Of a DNA stretch of 64,000 bases, positions 24,456-35,300 are shown piece after piece; position 1 is the first letter of the stretch; each line of letters begins with the position of its first letter. The notes under the pieces were generated by a model that had not been told where the DNA came from, ran no database searches, and saw nothing but the letters and a program-made list of their open reading frames with translations. The position numbers and the translations under genes were made by a program. The stretch is from contig CP078104.1 in assembly GCA_019203745.1 (NCBI GenBank), forward strand, positions 3,100,001 through 3,164,000. Reading direction: 5' to 3'. Origin of the DNA: Chryseobacterium sp. E1. GTDB taxonomy: Bacteria > Bacteroidota > Bacteroidia > Flavobacteriales > Weeksellaceae.

Positions 24456-26009
24456 ATGAAAAAGATATTTTTAATATTAAGTCTAATTTCTTTAACGGTA
24501 GTCACCAATTCTTGTGAAAGTGACATCACGTCTTTGAATGAGGATCCGAAACACCCGTCAGTAGTTCCTTCAGGATTACTGGTAGCAAGTGCGGAGCAGG
24601 CGTTAATATCACAGATGCTAACACCAAACGTTAATAATAACATCTCAAGATTCTTTACTCAGCAATGGGCACAAACTACTTATGTAGATGAATCAAACTA
24701 TGATATGGTAACAAGACCTATCCCAAGAAACCATTATAATGTAATGATGGCTTCCAGATCTGCTACGGTACATTCTGCAGGGGTTTTATCAGCACTTAGA
24801 GATGCTAAACAATTCCTGGAGGGTGAAGGAGTAAGTGCAGCTAAGAAAAATAACAACATTGCTATCATTGAACTGATCAGTGTATACACATGGGCAAACC
24901 TTGTAGATACCTATGGGGATGTTCCTTATTTTGGAACTTTAAAAGCAGTACCGGGAAATCCTGGAGCTTCTGAAATTCCTTATGATGATGCCAAAACAAT
25001 CTATCTGGATTTGATCAAAAGAATTGATGCTGCTGTTGCAATGATCAATACTACAGAATCCGGTTATGCTGATGATTTGTTTTATAAAGGAAACATGTCT
25101 AAGTGGAGAAAAATGGGGAACTCTTTGAAATTCAAATTGGCAGTAACCATGGCAGATGCTGATCCGGCACTGGCTAAAACTACTGCTGAAGCTGCTTATG
25201 CTGCAGGTTTATTCGAAGGTAAAGAAGATAACTTTGGTTTGGCGTCTTTCCCATCAGGATTATTTGCTAACCCTGTATATCAGGAAGATGTACAGTCTGG
25301 TAGAAATGACCTTGTTCCTTCAGAGATGTTAATCAACTATATGAACTCTACTTCAGATCCTAGAAGAGCGAGATGGTTTGTAAAAGCAGAAAGAGAATTC
25401 GACAAAACTACTGGAAAATATAAACCTAACACAGGATTTTATAAAGGAGGTGTTTATGGAAAAGGAAACTCATTTGTGAACTATTCGCACATGACTTCTC
25501 CAAAAATTGATATTAACGGAGTTCCTGATATGGGAGAAGATAGCGATTATATGCTTTTCTCAGAGAATGCTCAGGGATTTTTGTTAGATCATTCAGAAAT
25601 CTCATTCTTAAGAGCTGAAGCGGCGGCACGTGGCTTTAGCGTTGGAGGATCAGCAGCAGGTCTGTATGGAGAAGCTATCACTGCTTCTATGACAGAATAT
25701 GGTATTGCTCCTGCAGCAGCGGTTGCATTTATCGCAGCAAACCCTTATGATGCTGCAAACTGGAGAAAATCTATCGGTTTCCAGGCTTGGGTAGCAATGT
25801 TTAATAAAGGATTCCAGGCATGGAACTTTGCAAGAAGACTAAATTACCCGGTATTTGATAACCCTGAGGATTCTGCGGTAGAATCTGTTCCGGTAAGAAT
25901 GAAATATTCTGATCAGGAATACTTACTTAACAAAACTTATGTTGAAAAAGCTGCTGTTAAAATCGGTGGTGATAAAGTATCAACAAGAGTTTTCTGGGAT
26001 GTAAATTAA
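24456..26009 (+). CDS. SusD/RagB family nutrient-binding lipoprotein (pair 2)
   Basis: Intact 517-residue frame, 7 bases after the SusC stop. Lipobox VVTNSC with Cys near residue 20, then ESDITSLNEDP. This type belongs to the SusD/RagB branch with the N-terminal LNEDPKHPS motif, RNHYNVMMAS, and WRKMGNSLKFKLAVTMAD segments. Surface-exposed lipoprotein that closes over the SusC barrel and captures substrate. Confidence 0.92.
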   Translation: MKKIFLILSLISLTVVTNSCESDITSLNEDPKHPSVVPSGLLVASAEQALISQMLTPNVNNNISRFFTQQWAQTTYVDESNYDMVTRPIPRNHYNVMMASRSATVHSAGVLSALRDAKQFLEGEGVSAAKKNNNIAIIELISVYTWANLVDTYGDVPYFGTLKAVPGNPGASEIPYDDAKTIYLDLIKRIDAAVAMINTTESGYADDLFYKGNMSKWRKMGNSLKFKLAVTMADADPALAKTTAEAAYAAGLFEGKEDNFGLASFPSGLFANPVYQEDVQSGRNDLVPSEMLINYMNSTSDPRRARWFVKAEREFDKTTGKYKPNTGFYKGGVYGKGNSFVNYSHMTSPKIDINGVPDMGEDSDYMLFSENAQGFLLDHSEISFLRAEAAARGFSVGGSAAGLYGEAITASMTEYGIAPAAAVAFIAANPYDAANWRKSIGFQAWVAMFNKGFQAWNFARRLNYPVFDNPEDSAVESVPVRMKYSDQEYLLNKTYVEKAAVKIGGDKVSTRVFWDVN

Positions 26010-26096
26010 TTTGACGTATCTTAGAAAAAATAATAATGAATGGTATTCCTGTAGCAATACAGGAATATCTTTATTTTAAAAAATAAAAAATATAAT

Positions 26097-26549
26097 ATGA
26101 AATTTTTGATAGGGCTTATTGCCATAATGGGGATTGTTTCTTGCAGTAGCGATGATGATAGGAGCAATACTAAAGTAGATGAGGTGAGTATTAATGGTAC
26201 GTGGAAACCTTCCCGATATGAGTTTAAAGGGAAAAGCTATCCGGTATCCACTTGTGAAAAGAAAGGGCAGATACATATTAATGCTGATTTTTCCGGGGTT
26301 TATGATAGATATGATACTGATGCTGCCACAGGAAACTGTGTAAAGCCTGAAGGCTATTCAGGAAAATGGGTTTATGATAGAATATACGGTAAATTGACCC
26401 TTACATATACTGAAGCAGGCGCCAGCAAAACCTTACAAAAAAGTGTGGATGATTTTTCTTCTACTGAACTTAAAATTGCTGATGCTACTAAAAATGTAGA
26501 CGGAATAGCCGGTAATGACGATGCTGTTTTAGTGTACATTAAAGAATAA
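26097..26549 (+). CDS. Small lipocalin-like lipoprotein
   Basis: Intact 150-residue protein. Lipobox GIVSCSSDDD (Cys near residue 17) indicates lipidation; the acidic run after the Cys resembles a Bacteroidota lipoprotein export signal. The body has the W-x-[PL] opening (SINGTWKPSRYEFKG) and alternating beta-strand pattern of small lipocalin-like domains, with two possible disulfide Cys (STCEKKG, GNCVKPEG). Lies 87 bases after the SusD gene, with no terminator between, so it may be cotranscribed. The ligand is unknown. Confidence 0.7.
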   Translation: MKFLIGLIAIMGIVSCSSDDDRSNTKVDEVSINGTWKPSRYEFKGKSYPVSTCEKKGQIHINADFSGVYDRYDTDAATGNCVKPEGYSGKWVYDRIYGKLTLTYTEAGASKTLQKSVDDFSSTELKIADATKNVDGIAGNDDAVLVYIKE

Positions 26550-26603
26550 AAAATTGCCTTTGGCAGGTCTTATTATATTTAAAATCACAACAAAAAAATT
26601 AAT

Positions 26604-26737
26604 ATGAAAAATCTGAAAAAATGTCAACACAAGATCTGAAAAAGATTCAGGGTGGTTCTGCACCGGAATGGTGTGTGGGGTCAGGAGGATGCTGGGACCC
26701 TGTTAAAAAAACATGTTATTCAAACGGATGTCCTTAA
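26604..26737 (+). CDS. Bacteriocin-like double-glycine leader peptide
   Basis: Gene too short for routine calling, and hidden by one missing A in the run at 26616-26621. Restored, it encodes 44 residues: a leader of about 18 residues (MKNLKKMSTQDLKKIQGG) ending in the GG cleavage site of C39-type export peptidases, and a core of 26 residues beginning SAPEWCVGSGGCW with four Cys spaced C-x5-C-x7-C-x4-C. Chryseobacterium carries many such 'bacteriocin-like' leader peptides. No exporter or modifying enzyme is visible nearby. Followed immediately by a good terminator. Function as antimicrobial or signal is not shown. Confidence 0.75.
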
Positions 26738-26781
26738 CAGGTTTTTAAAGAATTTTGAAAAAGACAATTCTTAAACATAAA

Positions 26782-26804
26782 AACCGCCTTCGGGTGGTTT
26801 TTTT
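26782..26804 (+). terminator. Terminator after the bacteriocin-like gene
   Basis: AACCGCC-TTCG-GGTGGTT stem (one G-U pair) followed by a T tract; nearly identical to the terminator at 21063. Confidence 0.88.
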
Positions 26805-26811
26805 ATTTCCG

Positions 26812-26819
26812 TATATTTG
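26812..26819 (+). promoter_or_regulatory. -7 element of argS
   Basis: TATATTTG, an exact TAnnTTTG match, 73 bases upstream of the preferred argS start. Confidence 0.5.
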
Positions 26820-26891
26820 TAACTCAGATTTTGAACAGAAACAGATCATAGGAATGTTTCGGTGATGAATATTAAAAGAGAACTTAGAAGC

Positions 26892-28975
26892 ATGAATATT
26901 AAAGATATTATAGAACAGAAACTTTCAGAGGTTATTTTAAATGTATATCAGCTAAAAGACATCAAACTGGAAGTTCAGGAAAATAAAACGGAATTTGAAG
27001 GTGACTTTACGATTGTCACTTTCCCATTGGTGAAGCAATTGAAGAAAAATCCTGAAAGTATCGGGGTTGAATTGGGAGAAGCTTTAACGGAGCAAACCGA
27101 ACTTTTCGAAAGCTTTAATGTAGTAAAAGGTTTCCTTAACGTTAAAGTTAAAAACCAATTGTTCGTAGACAACTTCAAATCGGTAAGCAAAGAATTTTCA
27201 ACAATAGAAAAGAAGAATGCTACGGTAATGGTAGAGTATTCTTCACCCAATACGAATAAACCTCTCTTCACCTGGGACACATCAGAAATAACCTATTAGG
27301 ATTTTCTGTAGCACAGATCCTGAAAGAAGCAGGTTATGATGTGATCAAAACACAGATCATCAACGATAGAGGGATTCATATCTGTAAGTCGATGCTGGCA
27401 TGGGAAAATTCGGAAACGGAGAAACCCCTGAAACTACCCAGACAAAAGGAGATAAATTTGTCGGAAACTACTATGTAGAGTTTGATAAGGAATTAAAACG
27501 ACAGGTAAATATTATTTACGAAGATTTTAGAAAGAATAGTTTTGAAACCTTTGATACTAATAAGAAGGATGAAGTCTTCAACTTAAATAATAAAATTAAT
27601 CCTCTTGAAATACAAAAAGAGAATTACTTGATGGTCTGGATTATAGCGAAATTTCGAACCTTCATCCTCAGTTTGAAACTCAATTGAAGGATGCTTTGGA
27701 TAATGACCTGTTTTTATCCAAAATACCTGGTTTAGTATTAAAGGCTGTAGAGGAAAATGAGGTTGAACTGATCAAGAAACAGACCGTTAGCTTTCTGGCC
27801 ATTTTCAAAGATGTTTTAGAGGTTGAAGGTAAGCTTGAAGCTGAAATATCTAACCTGAAAGAAATCTGCAAACCTTCTACTGAAATAATGAAAGAAGCCC
27901 AGAAAATGCTTGTTGACTGGGAAAATGGTGACGAAACCGTAAGAAATCTTTGGAGTGAAATGAATGCCTGGGTATACAAAGGATTCAATGAAACATATAA
28001 GAGACTGGGTGTTGACTTTGATCAGGTTCAGTATGAAAGCAATACCTATATTTTAGGAAAAGACCTTATTCAGGAAGGGCTGGATAAAGGAGTATTGTAC
28101 CAGAAAGAAGACGGTTCTGTTTGGTGTGATCTGACGGACGAAGGTCTTGATCAAAAATTACTGTTACGTTCAGACGGTACTTCTGTTTATATGACCCAGG
28201 ATTTGGGAACAGCGGTTGAGCGTTTTAAGCAGAATAATATTCAGAAGCTGATCTATACAGTAGGAAATGAGCAGGATTATCACTTCCAGGTTTTATTCAA
28301 GATATTGAAAAAATTAGGATACCAATGGGCAGATCAGTTGTATCACCTTTCTTACGGAATGGTAGAACTTCCTGAAGGTAAAATGAAATCCCGTGAAGGA
28401 ACTGTGGTAGATGCTGACGATCTGATGCAGGAAATGTACGAAACTGCAAAATCTAAAGCTCAGGAACTTGGAAAACTTGAAACTCTTTCGGAAGAAGATA
28501 AAGAGGCCTCTTATGAAACGGTAGGATTGGGAGCATTGAAATATTTCATGCTGAAAGTGGATCCTAAGAAAAAATGCTTTTCAATCCGGCGGAAAGTATC
28601 GATTTCAACGGAAATACAGGTCCGTTTATTCAATATACTTATGCACGTATCCAGTCATTATTATCCAAAGCGGGTACTTTGCAGACAGAAACAGCTGATA
28701 TTGAATTAAACCAATCCGAGAAAGAACTGATCATGCAACTGGCTAACTTTAAAACGGTAGTTGCAAAATCTGCAGAAACTTTAAGCCCTGCTTTAGTGGC
28801 CAATTATGTATATGACCTTGTGAAATCATACAACTCATTCTATCAGAATAACCCGATTCTGAATCAGGAAGATGAAAATGTAAAGCAATTCCGTTTAAAT
28901 ATTTCAGATCTTACAGCGAAAACGATCAAAAAATCGTTGGAACTGCTGGGAATAGGAACTGTAAACAGAATGTAA
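26892..28975 (+). CDS. argS: Arginyl-tRNA synthetase with internal insertion
   Basis: Charges tRNA-Arg. N-terminal additional domain (residues 1-105), SPNTNKPLHLGHIRNN (HxGH signature) near residue 125, GNEQDYHFQ, and GKMKSREGTVVDADDL as the KMSK-like loop, with a C-terminal anticodon-binding domain. About 694 residues, roughly 100 longer than usual for Bacteroidota ArgS. The extra residues lie between VEFDKELKRQV and EIMKEAQKMLVDWENGDE (about 27510-27890). Breaks: near 27262 (apparent two-base CT gain just before HLGH), 27407, 27632 and 28573. An alternative start at 26862 exists. Confidence 0.93.
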
Positions 28976-28980
28976 AAAAT

Positions 28981-29010
28981 AAAGCCTTTTGAAAATTTTC
29001 AAAAGGCTTT
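28981..29010. terminator. Bidirectional terminator between argS and the YihY gene
   Basis: Perfect 30-base palindrome built on AAAGCCTTTTGAAAA, with A and T tracts at the outer ends, between two converging genes. Confidence 0.85.
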
Positions 29011-29031
29011 TTATTCAATAAACCGGATGTT

Positions 29032-29996
29032 TTACATTGGTTTTGAATCCCGCACTTCGGGAGTTTCATTTTCTTTTTGCCAGCCATCTGTTTCAGACTA
29101 TCGGCATACAGCTTAGCGGGAGTCCATCTTGCGTGTTTAGAGAGAATAACTTCATATCCTTTTTGTAGGTATACACTTTGGTAAATTTGGCTCCGAAAAA
29201 GATCAGCATACAGGAATAATTGATCCACATCATAATCATAATCACAGTTCCGGCTGCCCCGAAAGCTGAAGTAGGTTTTACCTGATTGAAATAAAGACTC
29301 AATAAAAATTTTCCCAGTGTAAATAGTACAGTTGTTAGAAAAGCACCCCGCCAAACAGATTTCCAGGTAATCTGTATATCAGGCAATACTTTAAACATCA
29401 GTGCAAATAAAAGCATGACAAGCCCGAATCCGATGGAGAAGTTGACCAATTCAACAAGCATATAGGTTTCAAATCCAAAATACTGGGTAATAATCTTATT
29501 GAAAAGACTGATAAGCGAAGATAAAACCATCGTGATCATCAGTAAGAAACCCAAAATGAGAATCATCCCAAGGAATTGGCCCTGTCTAATAAAAACTTGA
29601 CCAAAGCTTTCTTCGGAGCAGCTTCTACATCCCAGAGTGCATTCAAAGAATGCTGCAGTTGAAAGAAAAGAGTAGTGGAACCGAAAACAAGGGCACCTAC
29701 TCCTATAGCCTTCATAAAAATATTTTTTTGTCAATCAGTGCGCCTGCCAGCATTCCTTCAATACTTTTGGCCACATCAGGCCCCATGATACCGCTGATCT
29801 GGGTACTGATCTGTCCCCGGATCGCTTCTTCACCAAAGAAATTTCCAAGCACCCAGATGATAATGATCAATAATCCCGGAATGGAAAAAATCGCATAATA
29901 GGCCAGGCTTGCCGAATCTTTTGATGCGGAAGAGCTGTTCCATTCTGTAAATGTATCTTTCAGAACCTCCCAGAAAAATTTAACATTATGAATCAT
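29032..29996 (-). CDS. YihY/virulence factor BrkB family inner-membrane protein
   Basis: About 322 residues with six predicted membrane helices (e.g. SIPGLLIIIIWVLGNFFG, SLGMILILGFLLMITMVLS, FGLVMLLFALMFKVLPD, FGAAGTVIMIMMWINYSCMLIFFGAKF). The SLAYYAIFSIPGLL opening is characteristic of the YihY/BrkB family, recently linked to lipid transport in Gram-negative envelopes but with unsettled function. Single-base losses near 29721, 29590 and 29075; after the last repair the protein ends KKENETPEVRDSKPM. Starts 11 bases after TamL and is likely the last gene of that operon. Confidence 0.82.
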
Positions 29997-30007
29997 ATCA
30001 AATTATA

Positions 30008-32328
30008 TTAAAATGGATATCCGATCGCAATATTAAGAACCAGATTGTCTTTTCTCCAGTTAGAATCTCCAAAGTTAATTTTATCAAATGCCCATCGGTT
30101 TCCTTTTTCATAATAAGGAACTCTTAATGGCATAGCCAGATCCAGTCTTAAGATCAGGATAGAAAAATCAAGTCTCAGACCAACTCCTGCACCTACAGCA
30201 ATTTCGTTTAAAAAATCCTTTGAAAACTTAGCGCCCGGTCTTTTATCATCATCGTGAAGCAGCCAGATATTTCCGGCATCTACAAAAACGGCAGCATTCA
30301 AAAATTTATAAAGATTGGCTCTGTACTCAGCATTTAATTCAAGTTTGATATCTCCGGATTGGTCAAAGTAAGTACCCGGCTCTAGAGTTCTCGGATCAAA
30401 ACTTCCCGGTCCCAGTGTTCTTGCACGGAATGCTCTGATACTGTTACTTCCTCCTGAGAAAACTGCTTGGAGAAAGGAATGAATTCTGAGTTTCCATAAG
30501 GATAAGCAATTCCACCAATAAATCTTGTAGCCAATGAAGACTTTTCTGTAAACTTATGATAGAACCTGAAATCATTTTCAATCTTTACATATTGACTGAA
30601 AGGAATGCCGAATATTTTCTTTTCTTTATCTTTTTTACATCTGCTCCGGTAACCAGACCTGTGATATTTCCTGCCAGATCAAGCGTTCCTTTATAATAAA
30701 TAGTATTTCTTTTAGGAAGCATTGTATTGGTATAGGTATAAGAATAGGTAGGTCCGAAAATTAGCTGTTTATCAACAATTCGTCGCATAGCAGGATTATT
30801 GGCAGATTTAGCATAATATTCATCTGTAACATTTGCTGGTGATACCAACGTAATATCAATTACCTTTAAATCGTGTTCTTTTCTGACATTCTCTTTCCAT
30901 AAATACCCGAAGGAAGCTGTGAAATTATTAAGCGTGTAATATTTCGTCCTGTTCTGGAATTCATATCCTAATGTAATATTCGTTCTTGGAACAAACTCAC
31001 TGGAAGAATGAAAACGGAAAGGTGCTACAATTCTCGGAATGGAAAGCTGCGCATTCGCTCCCGCACGGAAAATGTTGTTGGCATCCTGTGCTCCTCCCAT
31101 CTGGAAATCAAAAGCTCCGAAGATGGCTGCTTTGAATTGTTCTGCCCCTCTGAAGAAATTCCGGTGGGTCCAGTTCAGGTTAAGTTCACTACCGGCATAG
31201 TTGGCGGAGTTTGTTCTTCCCAAAGCTTCAAGACGTAAAGACTGGATCTGTCTGGGTGTTAGTAAATAATAAGCATCAAACTTATGGCTTAAAGAATCAG
31301 AAGTAATAAATTCATTTTTCACAAACTTGAAAACGCCAAGATTGATTAATCGGTTCAGGGTAAGATTGTGGTTGGAACGGTTATAAAGATCCCCTTTTTT
31401 GAAATATAAAGCCCTGTCGAAGATTTTCGGTTTAAACTTATGCTGAGGATCAATTACATAGATGTCATCAAAAGCATATTTGGAAAGAGAATCCTTGTCC
31501 ATCGGAATACTGTACTTTCCGTCTTTTACATCCTGGATATTATAATTGGAAAAACAATCACCTTATCAATACTGAATTGCTGAGTCGCCAGATCAGGGTG
31601 TTGTCTTTAAGTTTTACATTAAGCTCTACCTTATGGTTTTTGCTTACTGTGCTATCTGCCTGTACAATAATATTATCCGGGTGAAAATAGTAAAAACCTC
31701 TTTCCTTTAAACCATTATCTATTCTTTCTCTTTCTGCTTTGATCACATCCAGATCAAATGGTTTTCCGTCTTTTAGAAGAGTTTTATTCGTTAAATTCTG
31801 AATCTCCTGATTCACAAGCGTAGAATCTTTCTGGAATTTTGCCCCGTCAATCAGATATCTTGCGCCAGGTCTTACCGTATAGATAACCTGGGCTTTTTAT
31901 TTTTTGAAACCGTATCGTAGGTGGCCCGTGCGTTGAAGTATCCCTTGTTTTCAGAATAATTTTCAATGATCTCTATTGAATTCACGGTCTACATCTCCCA
32001 GCAATACAGGTTTCTCACCCATTTTATATTTGAGCCAGTAATTAAAGCCTTTATCTTTTTTAGGCTCTTTGGCTATATTATAAAAATACAGCTTGGGACG
32101 CATCCCCAAAAATGTAGAATTGGGTTTGGGAGTAAGGTTGTCTTCCAGTGCGGTCTGAAGATCCTTTTTTTTCTTTTTTGAAATAGTGTCGTTTTCGATT
32201 TTTACCTCAGCACCTGTATACAGCATCTGGCCTTCTTTCAAAAACCTGGTATTGCTGCAGGAAACTACTGCCGAAGCCAATCCGGAAACCAACAGATATT
32301 TACAATAGGTATGAAATGTATTACTCAT
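30008..32328 (-). CDS. tamL: TamL: lipoprotein-type TamA/BamA-family outer-membrane protein
   Basis: About 774 residues. Lipobox LASAVVSCSNTRFLKEGQ (Cys near residue 24) distinguishes the Bacteroidota TamL type from proteobacterial TamA. POTRA domains follow (NRLINLGVFKFVKNEF and similar), then a 16-strand barrel of the Omp85 family with the loop GGSNSIRAFRARTLGPGSF and a C-terminal LVLNIAIGYPF. Inserts or supports outer-membrane proteins together with TamB. Breaks near 31990, 31895, 31590, 31555, 30620 and 30470. It begins 10 bases after the TamB stop. Confidence 0.88.
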
Positions 32329-32338
32329 TATTTAAATT

Positions 32339-35300
32339 CTACCACTTGGTTATTTTGATTCTTTTAGGCTTTTTCTCTTTAGACTTCTGGAAAATCTCCC
32401 GGAACTTGTCATAATCCAGCGTGATGATAAATCCAACTCCGGTTTCGATGATCTGCCCCTGAAGAGCTACCTGATATTCATCTTTACGGTAAGCACGCAG
32501 CATATATCTTCCGTCTTTGGAAAGACTGTAATCTACAGAGACATTACCGGCAATATTTGTCATATTTTCATTCTGGCGGGCTTGGCCTTCCAGTCCGAAA
32601 TTACTTCCTACCGTTACTTTCAGACGATCATTCAATAGTTTTTTACTAATATCCACATTCAGGTCTGTTCGGGTATTTTTCTGCCCGGTAGAATAATCTT
32701 CCGAAGAATCAAGACCGAAATTAAGGTCAACCCCTTTGATTAGTCCTGAAGCAAGATTGTTCAGCTGTTGGGAAAGGATCTTACTTACACTCTGTCTTGC
32801 CATTGTTTCTGCAGACATTCCGGCACCGCTTTCAAAAGGATTCTCTCCGATAAAACGGTTCAGAAGAAGTAAAGCAAATACCTGCTTATTCATTTCAGAT
32901 TCTTGAGTTCTGAGCTGAGCAAGCTTCTGATCAATAACATCCTTTACATTCGTAGAAATAGAATTATTCTTTTCCTCTGTGGTGATATCAAAACTAAGCT
33001 GAGGTTTTAAAAGTTCACCTTTCATTTTCAATAAAGTATTAAAAGGTATTCTCTGCTTATACTGATTCATTTCGGATGCACTCTGCCCGCCGACCTGCTG
33101 TTCTACAAGATCAATAGGAGGAGCTTCGGTTTTATACACGGCGGTAATATCCATTATGGCCATGGTAGGTTCTCCGGTCCATGTGATTGTACTTCCTTTC
33201 TGGATATCAAATTTACGTTTCAGGAAACTTACCGTAAGATCATAACTTCCTTTTCTACTTCATAAACTCCTACCAGAGTTGTTTTTCCTGAAGGGTCTAT
33301 TCCTCCCGTCAGTTCCGCTTCTCCCTGGAGCTGTACAAAATCTCCATTGGCTTTATCGATGATCAGTGACAGCTTAGCTTCTTTGCTTACTTCAATATTG
33401 ACACTTACATCCATCCCTTTGATGCGGCTTTGTGCATTAAGAGAGTCTGCTTTTACGGTTTTATTTAAAACAACCTGATCCTGATCGATGAATTCCACAA
33501 TGCCGTCTCTTTCCTGTAACGATGGCGTAGACTGTGGAAGTACAAATGTGAAATCCGTATTGTCGGCAACACTCAGTCTTCCGTCTACTTTTGGTAAATC
33601 CAGATTTCCACGGATACGAAGACCGGCATCAATAGCCAGAATACCATACATCATGGCATCATTGGATTTCTCCGAATTGACAACTTTGAAGTCTTTGGCA
33701 TTTACATTCAGATTAAACGCAAAGTCTCTGTAGGTCTGGGTAAGAACCTCCCCATCTACAACAAGGGCATTGCCGTCTTTATCGTTAATTTTAAACTTAT
33801 TAAATTCAATACCACGGCTGGTAAAATCAATTTCATCATTAAGCTTTCTGAAATCACTTCCTGTTTTGGCAATTTCCAGTCCGGCATCATTGAATTTTAC
33901 TTTTCCTAAAATATTCGGTTTATCAGAAGTTCCCGTAATCTTCAGATTCCCGGAAAGATAGCCTTCCGTATTGGTAATCGCATTCATTGAAAACCCTTGA
34001 ATGCTCTTCATCTGCAGCTGATTGATGGCCATATTCAGGTCGAAGGTGCTTGAAGCGGTATTATAATCCCCAAGGATTTTTACGTCATTATTATTTCCGG
34101 AAAGGGCAATGTCGGCATTTAAAACTTTAGGTGAAGAATTGTTGACCTTTACAGCAAGATTTCCTACCGGACTTCCGTATACAATCAGATCCGAAATGTT
34201 CAGATCCGAAGTGAAGGTCATATCCTTCATCACATCCCTCAGCTGAGCCGTTCCGTTGATGGTACCTCTTGCAAGTATAGTATCCTTTTAATGAGTTCAG
34301 TAATGGTTTCAATTTTAAAATCTTTCAGCGAAACGTTCAAAGGGCTACCTGGGCTTTCATTCTCAGATTGAATGGAAATCTCACTTCCTGCATTGGAAAG
34401 AATAAAATTATCGGCGAAAATTCCTTTGCTGCTGATCTGGATCTTATTGTTTTCCGCAACCTTCCAGTCGTTGTAATTAAGTTTTAATCCATTTGGATTT
34501 AAAGAAACTTCCGTAATATCATTCAATGATTTTGCACTTCCTGCAATAAGGAAGCGGGTAGCGTCTTTTTCATCCTTGGTCGTGACATTGTAGTTGATCG
34601 TATTATCTGCCACATCTCCGTTGATATCGATCTTGCTGATTGAAAAGCTTGAACTTTTAAAGAAGCTACATTCAGGCTGTACTGCAATGCCTGGTTTTCA
34701 TTGGTTACTTTTAAAACTCCTTTTTCAATCGTATTTTCACCATAGAGTAGTTGCGGAATCTGACCGTCGATTTCAATTTTCTGCGAATCCGCATCATAGT
34801 TTCCTGTCAAATTAATGGTTTCAAAGCTTTTCAGATCAGGAACAAATTTTCTGATAATATCATCATTTTTAATCTTCGCCGTAAAGGCAAAATGCTGTCC
34901 CGGATCAATTTTCTGGCTCTTATCCGGTTTCTGGAACTGATAATACTGGTTGATAGTCTGCGTTAAAGCTCCAAAAATCTGGGTAAGTTTATATTTTCCT
35001 TTCAATTCCAGATCTGCAACCTGAGAATTCAAAATAATCTGGGTAGAATCTGCTGTGGATGAAGCTTTCAAATTAACTTCCTGTACCGGATAAACCTCTT
35101 TGGTATCAGAAAATGCAAAATTCTCTAGGTTTAAATATCCGTTCAGGTTATTCGGATCAAGACTTGTAAAATCACCATCTATTTTTCCGGCAATGATCAT
35201 CGGTTTTTCATAGAAGCCAAGCTTGTTGACATCCAGTTTTATTACCTCACCGTTCACCTTTACCGTCGGATTCTTTTCATTATACACCCCTGATGCGGTA

